Below are positions 44,071 through 52,215 of a DNA stretch of 58,158 nt, in pieces (the first letter of the stretch is position 1; the number at the start of each line of letters is the position of its first letter). Below the pieces are notes generated by a model. The model made no database searches. It had not been told where the DNA came from and saw only the letters and a program-made list of their open reading frames with translations. The translations under genes were made by a program, and so were the position numbers. Source of the DNA: an uncultured Clostridia bacterium (GTDB lineage: Bacteria > Bacillota > Clostridia > Oscillospirales > Acutalibacteraceae); the NCBI GenBank assembly GCA_946186665.1, contig CAMHOE010000012.1:1-58158 (forward strand), written 5' to 3'.

Positions 44071-45798
44071 TTCTTTCATCGGCGGAACAAAGCTCTCAAA
44101 GGCTCTGATCATTTTCGGATGATGTATCACGAAATGTATTGCAGGATCGTTTGCTTTGGATACAACAACACATTTATCATCTATGATAGAAAAGCTGATG
44201 TTCCTGAAGGTCGGCTCGTTCTCGACCTTTACTATACAGTTATCAAAGCTGTTTGCAAAATCAAAGGTCTGCTGCAAGTGCTCGGTGTATTCCTCGTAAT
44301 TATAGGAAATGTTGTTGTCATAGAAAAGCTCGGACAATGCTAATGAGGGTGTGTTTTTATCGAACATCTCCTTTGACAGGCTGCCGATCTCAATGGAGAT
44401 ACTGTATTTTTCCAGAAGCTCTGTCATAGCGGCGCGGTATTCTCCGCAAAAGGACATGATCTCATCTATGCTTTCAGCGCTGATATCCGAGCGGTGAAGT
44501 ATTTTCAGCAGAAGCTCCTCGGAAGCAGTAAAGACCGGCAGGCTTGTAAATATCATACGTCGGCTGCCTGCTTTCCACAGGGTATGCAGATGTTCTGCAA
44601 ATTCCGCTTTGCGGTCACTCCTGTAAATATCCATAAGAGGTTTTGCGCTTTTCAGCATTGTATTGGCGGCGTTCCGGTAAGCCCTGACTTCATTTTTGTT
44701 TTTTGTTAACAAATACAAACCGTCATTATGATCCTGCGTTACCGCTGTACCGCACATTGCCGCCGTTCCCGATACCTTGAGCAGATGTGAAAACACCCTG
44801 CTTTGCGGCTCAACAAAATAGTACGGCGAGAGCTGACCTGTCATATACATAGGGATGTTCCCTTCCAGACCCAAAAGCATTTCTTCAAAGGTACGGTGAA
44901 CATCATGGATAAAATTGATATGCAGCCCCTTTTTCAGAAGTACTGCAAAGCCGAAAAGATAATGCTTTGCAAACTTTTCATCCTTTGCCATTTCAGAGAG
45001 GGGCATATCGGAATATATTATCAGATCGGCTTTTGATTTTGAAAGTGCCGCTGCGCGCATAAAATCCAGTTCGCATTTTTTGAATTCCTCGATGCCGTGA
45101 TAGTACTTTGTTGTGGGCAAATCAAAAGGTATATTCGCCACAGGTATTTCATCAAAGCGTATAGCCCTGATATAGTCATTCAGATCAAATTCATCAAGCT
45201 TGTCAAGGAACCTGTCGATAGGATTTCTGGGAGCTTCGGCAGCAGCGGAGCCAAACCACTTAACTATCATCTTATAAAGCTTTTTCGGGCTGTCTATGTC
45301 CTTTTCTTCACAGCCCAGAAGCCTTTGCAGAGTAGGCAGAATGTCCGGAACAGAATAAGTGCTGCTGATATAAGAAGCCGTCTGAGTGGCAAAGGATGCA
45401 ACGTCACCCGGCACGGATTTTCCCGAAAGATACCTTGAAAGCTGAGACGGGTCATAATTCAGATGTCTTGCAAGTTCTACATTAGTTATGTCAAGCGACC
45501 TCATCAGCGTATTGAGGTTTCTTGTAAAATCGTCATACGAAACGATCATACCGCCGCCGACACACCTGTTGAATTCCTCAAAAATATCCGTATAAGAAAG
45601 CGGCAGTCCTTTTTCCTTTGCAATAGCAACGATACCTTCGGCTATCTGACTGAGCTTAGGGTTGCCGAGCTTCGGAGTTTGTTTTCCGGAACGGTAATTG
45701 CTCAGCGTTCCTACACTTACACCGGAAACTGCGGACAAATCCTTGAAGGAAAATCCGACCGTTTCCGAATAATTATCAAGTTTTTCTCCAAATGTCAT
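44068..45798 (-). CDS. Transcription regulator with two XRE-type HTH domains and a large unknown sensor-like domain
   Basis: Two helix-turn-helix domains lie at the N-terminus: about residues 10-60 (FSFKDLSAVSGVSVGTLSNYRSGKQTPK) and about 85-130 (LDITNVELARHLNYDPSQLSRYLSGKSVPG). The remaining ~400 residues are not a domain I can name; they include FAVLLKKGLHINFIHDVHRTFEEMLLGLEGNIPMYMTGQLSPYYF, which I recall only from clostridial XRE regulators. Candidate starts are GTG 45807, ATG 45804 and ATG 45798; the GGTG motif favours 45798. It is divergent from a lipoprotein cassette, with a perfect inverted repeat between them, so it probably controls that cassette and itself. Its stop codon comes from repeat C. 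Confidence 0.85.
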   Translation of the reverse strand: MTFGEKLDNYSETVGFSFKDLSAVSGVSVGTLSNYRSGKQTPKLGNPKLSQIAEGIVAIAKEKGLPLSYTDIFEEFNRCVGGGMIVSYDDFTRNLNTLMRSLDITNVELARHLNYDPSQLSRYLSGKSVPGDVASFATQTASYISSTYSVPDILPTLQRLLGCEEKDIDSPKKLYKMIVKWFGSAAAEAPRNPIDRFLDKLDEFDLNDYIRAIRFDEIPVANIPFDLPTTKYYHGIEEFKKCELDFMRAAALSKSKADLIIYSDMPLSEMAKDEKFAKHYLFGFAVLLKKGLHINFIHDVHRTFEEMLLGLEGNIPMYMTGQLSPYYFVEPQSRVFSHLLKVSGTAAMCGTAVTQDHNDGLYLLTKNKNEVRAYRNAANTMLKSAKPLMDIYRSDRKAEFAEHLHTLWKAGSRRMIFTSLPVFTASEELLLKILHRSDISAESIDEIMSFCGEYRAAMTELLEKYSISIEIGSLSKEMFDKNTPSLALSELFYDNNISYNYEEYTEHLQQTFDFANSFDNCIVKVENEPTFRNISFSIIDDKCVVVSKANDPAIHFVIHHPKMIRAFESFVPPMKE

Positions 45799-45814
45799 TT
45801 TCATCACCGGAAAT

Positions 45815-45843
45815 ATTATAGCACCTTTTCATCATCCTGTCAC
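45815..45843 (-). promoter_or_regulatory. Candidate promoter of the double-HTH regulator
   Basis: The minus strand reads GTGACA, a 17-base spacer and a perfect TATAAT, about 17 bases from the regulator's start. The -35 lies next to the inverted repeat at 45846-45879. Confidence 0.55.
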
Positions 45844-45845
45844 CC

Positions 45846-45879
45846 GTTTCAAAAATCTGCAATGTTAATTTTTTGAAAC
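45846..45879. promoter_or_regulatory. Perfect inverted repeat, probable operator of the double-HTH regulator
   Basis: GTTTCAAAAA (45846-45855) and TTTTTGAAAC (45870-45879) are perfect 10-bp arms with 14 bases between their inner ends. It lies between the two divergent promoters, two bases from one -35 and four from the other. A protein with two HTH domains would suit two spaced half-sites. Confidence 0.65.
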
Positions 45880-45883
45880 CCTA

Positions 45884-45912
45884 TTAACAATTCAATGCTT
45901 CTTTGTTATAAT
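45884..45912 (+). promoter_or_regulatory. Promoter of the lipoprotein cassette
   Basis: The plus strand reads TTAACA, a 17-base spacer and a perfect TATAAT, 66 bases before ATG 45978. Confidence 0.65.
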
Positions 45913-45977
45913 ACTGACAAAAGAAACATAAGTTTCGGATAATATTTAGCATATATGATAAAACGGAGGTCATCAAA

Positions 45978-47438
45978 ATGAAAAAGACAAAAATAATAGC
46001 TTTAATACTTTCAGCGATGCTCGCAGTTTCGGCAATGACAGCCTGCTCCGGCAGCGGCGAAAATAACGGAGAAAAAACCGAAAAAACCGAAGCTTCCGAC
46101 ACTGTATCGGATAACGCTTCCGATGGTGATGATACACAGGATGCGGACAGCTCTCTGGTGGGCAAATACACCATGACAAGCTACATCAAAGACGGTGAAC
46201 CTGTAGACCTTACAGATAACAACGCAAAGGGCGTATATTCGACAATTGAAATAAAGGATGACTTTACAGGAGAATTTGACCTTTTCGGTATAAAATCTGA
46301 TGTTACGGTCGACGGCGAAAATATTACCCTCGCCGGAAGTCAGTCAACATACACGCTTTCCGGTGATTCGCTTACAGTCGTGAATGGTGCTACCGTTATG
46401 GTATTCAAGCGCGGCGAAGGTGCAGCTGTTGTCGCAGCAGACAGCCAGCCCACTGTAGACAGCACCGACAGTCAGCCTGCTGTTGAAAGCTCAGTTCCTG
46501 CTGAAACAAGCGCAGCTCCCACAGAGTCATCTGCTTCTTCGGATGCAGACAGTTCCGTAAGCGTTACAAAGGGCGAATGGCAAAACATCGAATGGGAAGA
46601 TTATACAGACCCCAACGGACTGTTTACTGCTGTAATACCAAAGGGCTGGAAAGTAACTTCAAGCGATGGACAAGCTGATGGAAAAGTTGCCGGACTTCTC
46701 GTCACCATACAAAGTCAGGATGAAAAGCAGGGTGCTCAGGTCTTTGACTACACAACTATATCAAGCAGTATTATGACCGAACCCACAGTTGAATCCCTCG
46801 TAAACGCTTTGTATTCCACATCTACAGAATTGGAAATACTTGATGTCTCAACGCCCGATTATATGCAGCAGATAAAGGACGCAAACCCTGATACTGTCCT
46901 TGACGCAAAAGTGGTTCATATGAACTATACGAAAAACGGTATAGAATATGAATGCAATTTCCTCGGCTTTGTTAATAAAAGCCTTATCAGCGGAACATAT
47001 TCTGCGACAACCATGTGGGCTGGCTTTGCACCAAGAGGGCAATATGAAAACTGGGTAGAGATAATCACAAAGATACAGTCAAGTATAAAATATACAGATA
47101 AGTACACAAGCCGTTACAGTTCATCAAGCGGAACATCAGGCGGTACAACGGGGGGAACAACAGGCGGTACCGTTACAGGCGGAGGTTCAAGCTATGATAT
47201 GACTGACGCTATGATGGATTCATGGAACGCGCGCAACAAGTCTGAGGACATAATGAGCCAGAAACAGTCGGATGCAACACTGGGCTATGAGCGTGTTTAC
47301 GACACTGAAACAGGCGATATCTACCGTGCAGACAGCGGTTTCATGGAGGAATACGACAAGCTGGACGGTCAGCGTTATGCAGCTGCAACGGACGATATGT
47401 ACACAGAGGGCTACAGCGGCTATATAAGCATGGACTGA
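45978..47438 (+). CDS. Lipoprotein of unknown function, first gene of the regulated cassette
   Basis: The 486-residue protein has a clear lipoprotein signal (lipobox SAMTAC) and a Ser/Glu/Thr/Asp-rich linker. A ~90-residue beta-rich domain follows (LVGKYTMTSYIKDGEPVDL...FTGEFDLFGIKSDVTVDGENITL), of a kind seen in other clostridial lipoproteins. After another Ser/Thr linker, residues ~195-375 form a second domain (TDPNGLFTAVIPKGWKVTSS), then a Gly/Thr-rich stretch and a C-terminal part with LGYERVYDTETGDIYRADSGF. I do not recognise a named family. ATG 45978 follows ACGGAGG. It is outside the membrane, while its two downstream partners have no signal peptide. Confidence 0.85.
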   Translation: MKKTKIIALILSAMLAVSAMTACSGSGENNGEKTEKTEASDTVSDNASDGDDTQDADSSLVGKYTMTSYIKDGEPVDLTDNNAKGVYSTIEIKDDFTGEFDLFGIKSDVTVDGENITLAGSQSTYTLSGDSLTVVNGATVMVFKRGEGAAVVAADSQPTVDSTDSQPAVESSVPAETSAAPTESSASSDADSSVSVTKGEWQNIEWEDYTDPNGLFTAVIPKGWKVTSSDGQADGKVAGLLVTIQSQDEKQGAQVFDYTTISSSIMTEPTVESLVNALYSTSTELEILDVSTPDYMQQIKDANPDTVLDAKVVHMNYTKNGIEYECNFLGFVNKSLISGTYSATTMWAGFAPRGQYENWVEIITKIQSSIKYTDKYTSRYSSSSGTSGGTTGGTTGGTVTGGGSSYDMTDAMMDSWNARNKSEDIMSQKQSDATLGYERVYDTETGDIYRADSGFMEEYDKLDGQRYAAATDDMYTEGYSGYISMD

Positions 47439-47506
47439 CGGCATAATAAAAGAAATAATGGCAGAGCGGCAAAAGGGTTTATCAAATAAGGAGGGTATAG
47501 AAGAAA

Positions 47507-47704
47507 ATGAAAAGGAAAACTACATCATCCGGTAAGCAGCCAGAACCTGCATATACCCTTGAGGAGATGAAGGAACTATACTTTGACTATGCCGGAGATC
47601 TGTATTTGATATGGCACGATCACGGCAGTGATTTTGTAAAAGCCTGCCATTATTACGGACTCACGGAAGAAAAAATGAAGCAGTGGAGGGGTGATATTGT
47701 ATGA
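47507..47704 (+). CDS. Small 65-residue protein of unknown function
   Basis: I do not recognise this protein. It has a basic N-terminus and a compact helical-looking part: YTLEEMKELYFDYAGDLYLIWHDHGSDFVKACHYYGLTEEKMKQWR. There is no signal peptide. AAGGAGG lies 12 bases before the ATG. Its stop overlaps the next start by four bases (ATGA), so it is translationally coupled to the 417-residue gene. Confidence 0.75.
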   Translation: MKRKTTSSGKQPEPAYTLEEMKELYFDYAGDLYLIWHDHGSDFVKACHYYGLTEEKMKQWRGDIV

Positions 47705-48954
47705 TCGGCGAAAAGAAAAAAACACCGGATACGGTGTTTTATGATAAGTCAGAAATGCCGGTGTGTGTAAGCTGGCTGCCGGAAGGGTTTACCCCCTATG
47801 TTACGGAAATAGAGCCGGACCATGATAATCAGGATATGCCGCTCATAATCTGGCTCTCAGCTTCTGACGGTCATGACAGAAAGCTGTTCAGCCGTGTTTT
47901 CCGGAAGTATAAGTTTGATAAAACAAAGCTCACTGCCGATAATCACTTCGCTGAATATGACGAATATCTTGACACAAATGCGGTGGCCATTCTGAAAACG
48001 AGGAACATCCGTCTTGTGCGCAGGTTCTGTCTCAATGATGAAGAGATGGATGAGCTGCGCAACAGACTGATAAATATACGTGACTTCTATAATAAGATAA
48101 GCTCAAACGACATCGAGTATATAATACAGGGCTTGTACGGCGCAAGCGGCGCAAAGCTCTATGAAGCCGACATAAATGGTCAAAAGCGTTATCTTCTTCT
48201 GACAGTGCGGATGTTTGCATCTGAATACGGTATCGTAAACAAAATATTGCAGAATACTATGAGCGGCTATCAGGACATGATAAATTCCATGCAGAACCTT
48301 AACCGCAGCTCCGGCGGCTATTTCGGCGGATATCAGCAGTATCAGCCTTATCAGCAGCCCGTCCGTCAGCCTGTAAGCTATGACACCGACCCGGACACTC
48401 CCTTTGGACGGCACCGCACGGACGGCTTCACCTCTTCATATATAATATGGGATATACATGATTTTTCAGGTATGGAGACACCTGAGGAACCAACTGAAGA
48501 TGAGGTAAGGGATTTCCTGAGCTTTGTAAAGTCAACGGACTATCACCCGAAGCTTGTTCAGGCTATTGAGCAGACTCAGCAAATGATGATAATGAACCAG
48601 ATGCAGGCAAATCAGATGATGATGAACGGTTTTCAGCAGCAAATGCGTATGCAGCAGCAGAGCTTTGACAGAAGCTTCAATGCCATGAAGTCCGTCTCTG
48701 ACATGAGCTTTGATATGACACAACAGCGAATAGCTGCCGATAATGCCCGGTTTGACAGAAGTGTACAAATGAACCACGAAGCGATCATGGGAGTGAACAC
48801 ATATCAGCGCACTGACGGAACGAATGTTGAATTTTCCGTTGGCGCAGATCGGGTATTTCAAAAAACAAATGACCCATCAACAGTTGTAGGTATTTCAGGT
48901 GAAGGTCCCGACATAGTACCATCGGGCTGGACAGAGCTTACAAAACTCAAATAA
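47701..48954 (+). CDS. 417-residue protein of unknown function with Met/Gln-rich helix
   Basis: I do not recognise the family. Residues 1-190 look globular and mixed (WLPEGFTPYVTEIEPDHDNQDMPLIIWLSASDG, NGQKRYLLLTVRMFASEYG). A Tyr/Gln/Gly-rich linker follows (GGYFGGYQQYQPYQQP), then a long helix rich in Met and Gln (EQTQQMMIMNQMQANQMMMNG). The C-terminus, TYQRTDGTNVEFSVGADRVFQKTND, has the same flavour as the end of the upstream lipoprotein. There is no signal or membrane segment. It is the last gene of the cassette and is followed by a strong terminator. Confidence 0.8.
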   Translation: MIGEKKKTPDTVFYDKSEMPVCVSWLPEGFTPYVTEIEPDHDNQDMPLIIWLSASDGHDRKLFSRVFRKYKFDKTKLTADNHFAEYDEYLDTNAVAILKTRNIRLVRRFCLNDEEMDELRNRLINIRDFYNKISSNDIEYIIQGLYGASGAKLYEADINGQKRYLLLTVRMFASEYGIVNKILQNTMSGYQDMINSMQNLNRSSGGYFGGYQQYQPYQQPVRQPVSYDTDPDTPFGRHRTDGFTSSYIIWDIHDFSGMETPEEPTEDEVRDFLSFVKSTDYHPKLVQAIEQTQQMMIMNQMQANQMMMNGFQQQMRMQQQSFDRSFNAMKSVSDMSFDMTQQRIAADNARFDRSVQMNHEAIMGVNTYQRTDGTNVEFSVGADRVFQKTNDPSTVVGISGEGPDIVPSGWTELTKLK

Positions 48955-48968
48955 ATATCTCAGAAATA

Positions 48969-49020
48969 AAGCACTCTGCAAGGAACGCTGTTGTTCTTTA
49001 CAGAGTGCTTATCTTTTTAT
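48969..49020 (+). terminator. Terminator of the lipoprotein cassette
   Basis: AAGCACTCTG (48969-48978) pairs perfectly with CAGAGTGCTT (49001-49010) and is followed by ATCTTTTTAT. It lies 15 bases after the 417-residue gene's stop. Confidence 0.85.
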
Positions 49021-49117
49021 AACGCAATATATCTGCGAAAATCAGTTTTGTGCTAATATAGTAGAGAATGAGCAATAATCTCAGATGTAATAATTTGTCA
49101 TTAACTTAAGTTTTTTT

Positions 49118-49340
49118 GTGCTGCCTTGCGGCAGCAGGAGACTTATTTATGACCGCTACAAGTGGAAGCCCTCTTCCAGGGCTTCCACTCTTCAAAAACA
49201 GTCCACAGGACTGTTTTTGAATTCACCCCATTCCGAGGGATTAAAAAGGGGGATTTCGCCGTACTCCAAGGACACTTCCTACGGGCGCCCACGTCCCCCG
49301 CAGCCTTTGAAAAGGCTAGCGAAACTTTATTTTTTCTACT
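49118..49340 (+). other. Row of five strong hairpins in a convergent spacer; possible structured RNA or mobile repeat
   Basis: Stems in order: GCTGCC/GGCAGC (49120-49135); a 12-bp perfect stem AGTGGAAGCCCT/AGGGCTTCCACT (49161-49189); a 14-bp perfect stem at 49191-49221 (TTCAAAAACAGTCC and its complement, loop ACA); a longer GGGGG/CCCCC-closed structure at 49248-49299 whose core (GTACTCCAAGGACACTTCCT, then ACGGGCGC) resembles repeat C; and AGCCTTT/AAAGGCT (49302-49317) followed by a T-rich end. The two short open frames here merely read through the stems. The spacer 48955-49373 has no other gene. Confidence 0.7.
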
Positions 49341-49373
49341 TCTTTATTCAATATTAGTATAAAAAATTGAAAG

Positions 49374-50186
49374 CTATAATAATTTCTCAAGCTCAGCGGC
49401 AAACTCATCAGGATGCTCACTTATGAACATATGGGTGCTTTCAGGAAAGGCGACCGCCCTGAACGGAACCTTCGCCTGCTGCCTGTACCAGTCGGCAAGT
49501 TCAGGAGAAAACAGCGAACCGGGCACTGCGTAAAAATAAGTGAGCGGTACGGATATTTTCCCGATGACATCACGGTTATCCTGTGCTTTCATCGAAGCAG
49601 ACAGGCTTTTCAAAACTGTTTCGTTACAATTCCTGAGACGTTTTTTCAGCAGTCTTCTCATCAAAAGATGCGGCACCCATTTAGCTTTCGGTACTGCACC
49701 GACAGCAAAAGACTTATACATTCGCAGAAAATCTTTACCTGCATTTCTCTCCATATCTTCTTTTGTGTATTTTCCCTTATATAAGCCCAGCTTCCATTCT
49801 GCATCATTGAGCTGTTTGGGAGTCATATCACAAAGGACGACTTGCCTGAGTGCAGAACAGCCGAAATCACGGATATATGTCATCGCTGTACCTGCTCCCA
49901 TCGACCAGCCTACCAATGTCACCTGTGAAAGGGATAAGCCCTCTATCAGCTCATTCAGGTCAGATGCAAGAGTTTCCATCGTGACAGGTTCTTTATCTGC
50001 ATCCTTGCTGCCGCCATGTCCCCTGTGGTCATATATGATACAGCGCGCTCTTTTCTGCAAGTGCTCCACCGGTCGTGAATACACTTTATGGCTGCTTGTC
50101 CAGCCGTGCATCAGAATGACAGGCTCACCCTTGCCGTTATCCTCATAGTACAGCTTCATGCCGTTTTTTAATATGAATTCGCTCAT
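49374..50186 (-). CDS. Alpha/beta-fold hydrolase
   Basis: The 270-residue protein begins SEFILKNGMKLYYEDNGKGEPVILMHGWTSS (oxyanion HG motif) and has IIYDHRGHGGS, the nucleophile elbow LVGWSMGAG, and a late ESTHMFISEHP carrying the catalytic histidine. It is in the general epoxide-hydrolase/haloperoxidase-like group; the substrate is unknown. There is no signal peptide, so it is cytoplasmic. The frame extends to GTG 50192, but ATG 50186 is the better start; the ribosome site is weak in either case. It is separated from other genes by spacers. Confidence 0.92.
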   Translation of the reverse strand: MSEFILKNGMKLYYEDNGKGEPVILMHGWTSSHKVYSRPVEHLQKRARCIIYDHRGHGGSKDADKEPVTMETLASDLNELIEGLSLSQVTLVGWSMGAGTAMTYIRDFGCSALRQVVLCDMTPKQLNDAEWKLGLYKGKYTKEDMERNAGKDFLRMYKSFAVGAVPKAKWVPHLLMRRLLKKRLRNCNETVLKSLSASMKAQDNRDVIGKISVPLTYFYAVPGSLFSPELADWYRQQAKVPFRAVAFPESTHMFISEHPDEFAAELEKLL

Positions 50187-50266
50187 ATACACACCACTTT
50201 CTTATCACAATAATAATACATTCATTTTTATACACAGGGTCAACAGATAGACTATACCATGTGTAT

Positions 50267-50794
50267 CTATGCTTTATCGTATTGCAAATGATCCTTTACA
50301 AGCTGTAAAACTTTCATTTCCCGTTTGATCATGATCTCGTTAAAAAAGTCCTCACTATGATAGTCACGATCAGTTTTTATCGCATCATCTATATCAACAA
50401 ATCTCAAACAAAACTCAGCTTCTTTTTCGTAATCATCCAGTTCCTGTTCAACTGATCGGTTTTCAGCCTGACAGAAGAAGTAGAAATTTTCCTGCTCAAA
50501 GATAGTATCAGATGAATAATTACTTTTTTGACGACGCATAACACTTCCGAATTCTCTGATGGTATCCGGAATGACAATTAATCCGACTTCCTCTCTGACT
50601 TCTCTGATAAGAGCTGATCTCATATCCTCATTTTCTTTTATACCGCCGCCGGGAAATTTATAGTATTTTTCTTTCTTACTATACACAAGAGCAATTTCGC
50701 GATTTTTAATAATTATGCCTCTTGCAGACGGTCGTTTATAGATATTGTATTCTTCCTCATAATCTTTTAAATCTATTCTGAAAAGTTCTTTCAT
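50267..50794 (-). CDS. Nudix hydrolase
   Basis: The 175-residue protein has a complete Nudix box, GIKENEDMRSALIREVREEVGLI (the G-x5-E-x7-REUxEExGU pattern), which binds Mg2+ and hydrolyses nucleoside diphosphates linked to another moiety. The preceding KYYKFPGGG is typical. The frame reaches 50836, but GGAGGG seven to eight bases before ATG 50794 fixes the start. Substrates range from oxidised dNTPs to ADP-ribose and cannot be chosen from sequence. It is divergent from the small gene at 50995. Confidence 0.93.
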   Translation of the reverse strand: MKELFRIDLKDYEEEYNIYKRPSARGIIIKNREIALVYSKKEKYYKFPGGGIKENEDMRSALIREVREEVGLIVIPDTIREFGSVMRRQKSNYSSDTIFEQENFYFFCQAENRSVEQELDDYEKEAEFCLRFVDIDDAIKTDRDYHSEDFFNEIMIKREMKVLQLVKDHLQYDKA

Positions 50795-50994
50795 TATGTT
50801 TCCCTCCACATAATAATAAAAAACGATTATATACAATTGTTATTATAGCACAATATATTAAATAAGACTATATATTAGTAAATATACATTTATTCAGATG
50901 AAGAATTGATACATATTATTCTTGACATTATATTGGAATATCAGATTGTGATATACTGACTGAAGGGCTTATAAAACATAAGGAGGAATGATCC

Positions 50995-51324
50995 ATGAAT
51001 AACCCTTTTTCATTTGAAGTATTCCAGATGATACTTGTAAAAGACGATACCTTTCCTGTTGATGAAACGTTATTCTTTTTTGATGATGAACCAGAAAAAG
51101 AACGCACACATTATCTTGGATGTTTACGAGAGTATGAAACACCTAATTGGATAGGTTATTGTGATATTAAGGATGGCTGCGAATTTTATACTGCTTCTGA
51201 ATTACTTAATGCGAAAGTATTTAACGGAAAATCCATTAAGGATAGATGGGAACATATTATAATAGAACAAATAGGAGGTATCTCATTAAAGGACTGGTTA
51301 GAGTTTTACAGTCATAAAATATGA
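50995..51324 (+). CDS. Hypothetical 109-residue cytoplasmic protein
   Basis: I do not recognise this protein. It is acidic and soluble, with FFFDDEPEKERTHYLGCLREYETPNWIGYCDIKDGCEFYTASELLNAKVFNGKSIKDRWEHI. The frame has a strong AAGGAGG site before ATG 50995, so it is probably real. An inverted repeat ATATCA/TGATAT (50938-50954) lies in the spacer upstream, about 40 bases before the start. The following 243-base spacer to 51567 has only a terminator hairpin near its end. Confidence 0.7.
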   Translation: MNNPFSFEVFQMILVKDDTFPVDETLFFFDDEPEKERTHYLGCLREYETPNWIGYCDIKDGCEFYTASELLNAKVFNGKSIKDRWEHIIIEQIGGISLKDWLEFYSHKI

Positions 51325-51521
51325 TGCATATGTTCTGATATTTTTTAATATGAGAGTCCTGAGTATCACATAAAAATTTTCAACTTAAAAACGAATAATA
51401 CAAAGTAAAAATCCCGACAATCTTTTTCTATCATGCGTAAGAACGTGTGTAAAAGCAGCCCCACAAGCGTATAACAGACCCCGTTCGGCTGTCGCAAAAA
51501 TATTCACCTTAATAAATCACA

Positions 51522-51553
51522 CCCCCGACAGAACCGATATACGCCTGTCGGGG
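51522..51553 (-). terminator. Terminator of the XRE-SH3b gene
   Basis: CCCCCGACAG (51522-51531) and CTGTCGGGGG (51544-51553) form a perfect 10-bp GC-rich stem, with TGTGATTTATT after it on the minus strand. It lies just past the stop at 51568. Confidence 0.75.
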
Positions 51554-51567
51554 GATTTCCCTATATC

Positions 51568-52215
51568 TTATATAATTATCAGTTCATCTTTATTTACAGC
51601 TGCCGTGACATTACCGTCTATGCCTATGACCGCCCTGCTGCCATTAAGCTCCATCACCGTAAAGCTTTTATCGTACACCCAAGAACTGAGGGGCGTGTTC
51701 GTGCCATATACAAGCGCACCGCTTTTTACTCTGACGGTGCTGCCGACTTTTATTCCGGACGTTCCGACTCTTTTAGTGAAATCGAGTGCTATCCATCCCT
51801 TTATCCCGTTATAAGTTGTGAGTCCCCATGAATAGCCGCCGCCTGAGGTCTGACGAGATATCCTGACTTCACAGCCATATGGGACAGCACCGAGTATCTT
51901 GTAGCTTGTACTTGCACCGCTGCGGATGTTCACACCGTTGATCGATGTTATCTTCACTTTGAAGTCGATGTTTGTCAAACTTATATTATTATCTTCATTA
52001 TCTTCGTGTTTAGTTTCTATAAGTTCATTTATATTTATATCCAGCACTTTAGAGATAGCATATAATTCAATATCTGTTACAGTTCTTGATTTATCCTCGA
52101 TCCTTGATACCGACCCCCTGCATACGTATACACCAAGCAATTCAAGTTGGTCAGATAAATTTTGCTGACTCATTTTTCGTTTTTTACGATATTTCTTCAA
52201 GTTATTGCCGATCAT
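51568..52215 (-). CDS. XRE-family HTH regulator fused to SH3b domains
   Basis: Residues ~1-62 are an HTH (LKKYRKKRKMSQQNLSDQLELLGVYVCRGSVSRIEDKSR). After a short acidic linker comes a bacterial SH3b domain, about residues 85-140 (INGVNIRSGASTSYKILGAVPYGCEV, GGYSWGLTTYNGIKGWIALDF), then a second SH3-like part. SH3b domains usually bind cell wall outside the cell, so joining one to a cytoplasmic DNA-binding domain without a membrane segment is odd. The start is one of ATG 52221 or 52215; neither has a good ribosome site. Its 5' end abuts, back to back, the headless protein that starts about 52205. Confidence 0.8.
   Translation of the reverse strand: MIGNNLKKYRKKRKMSQQNLSDQLELLGVYVCRGSVSRIEDKSRTVTDIELYAISKVLDININELIETKHEDNEDNNISLTNIDFKVKITSINGVNIRSGASTSYKILGAVPYGCEVRISRQTSGGGYSWGLTTYNGIKGWIALDFTKRVGTSGIKVGSTVRVKSGALVYGTNTPLSSWVYDKSFTVMELNGSRAVIGIDGNVTAAVNKDELIII

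Noticed and set aside
49118-49362. Two overlapping plus-strand frames of 79 and 66 residues
   Set aside because: They read through the hairpins at 49118-49340, lack a conserved product, and have no convincing ribosome site for the structure they span.
51325-51521. Possible gene in the spacer before the XRE-SH3b gene
   Set aside because: No frame with a ribosome site; only the terminator hairpin at 51522-51553 is convincing.
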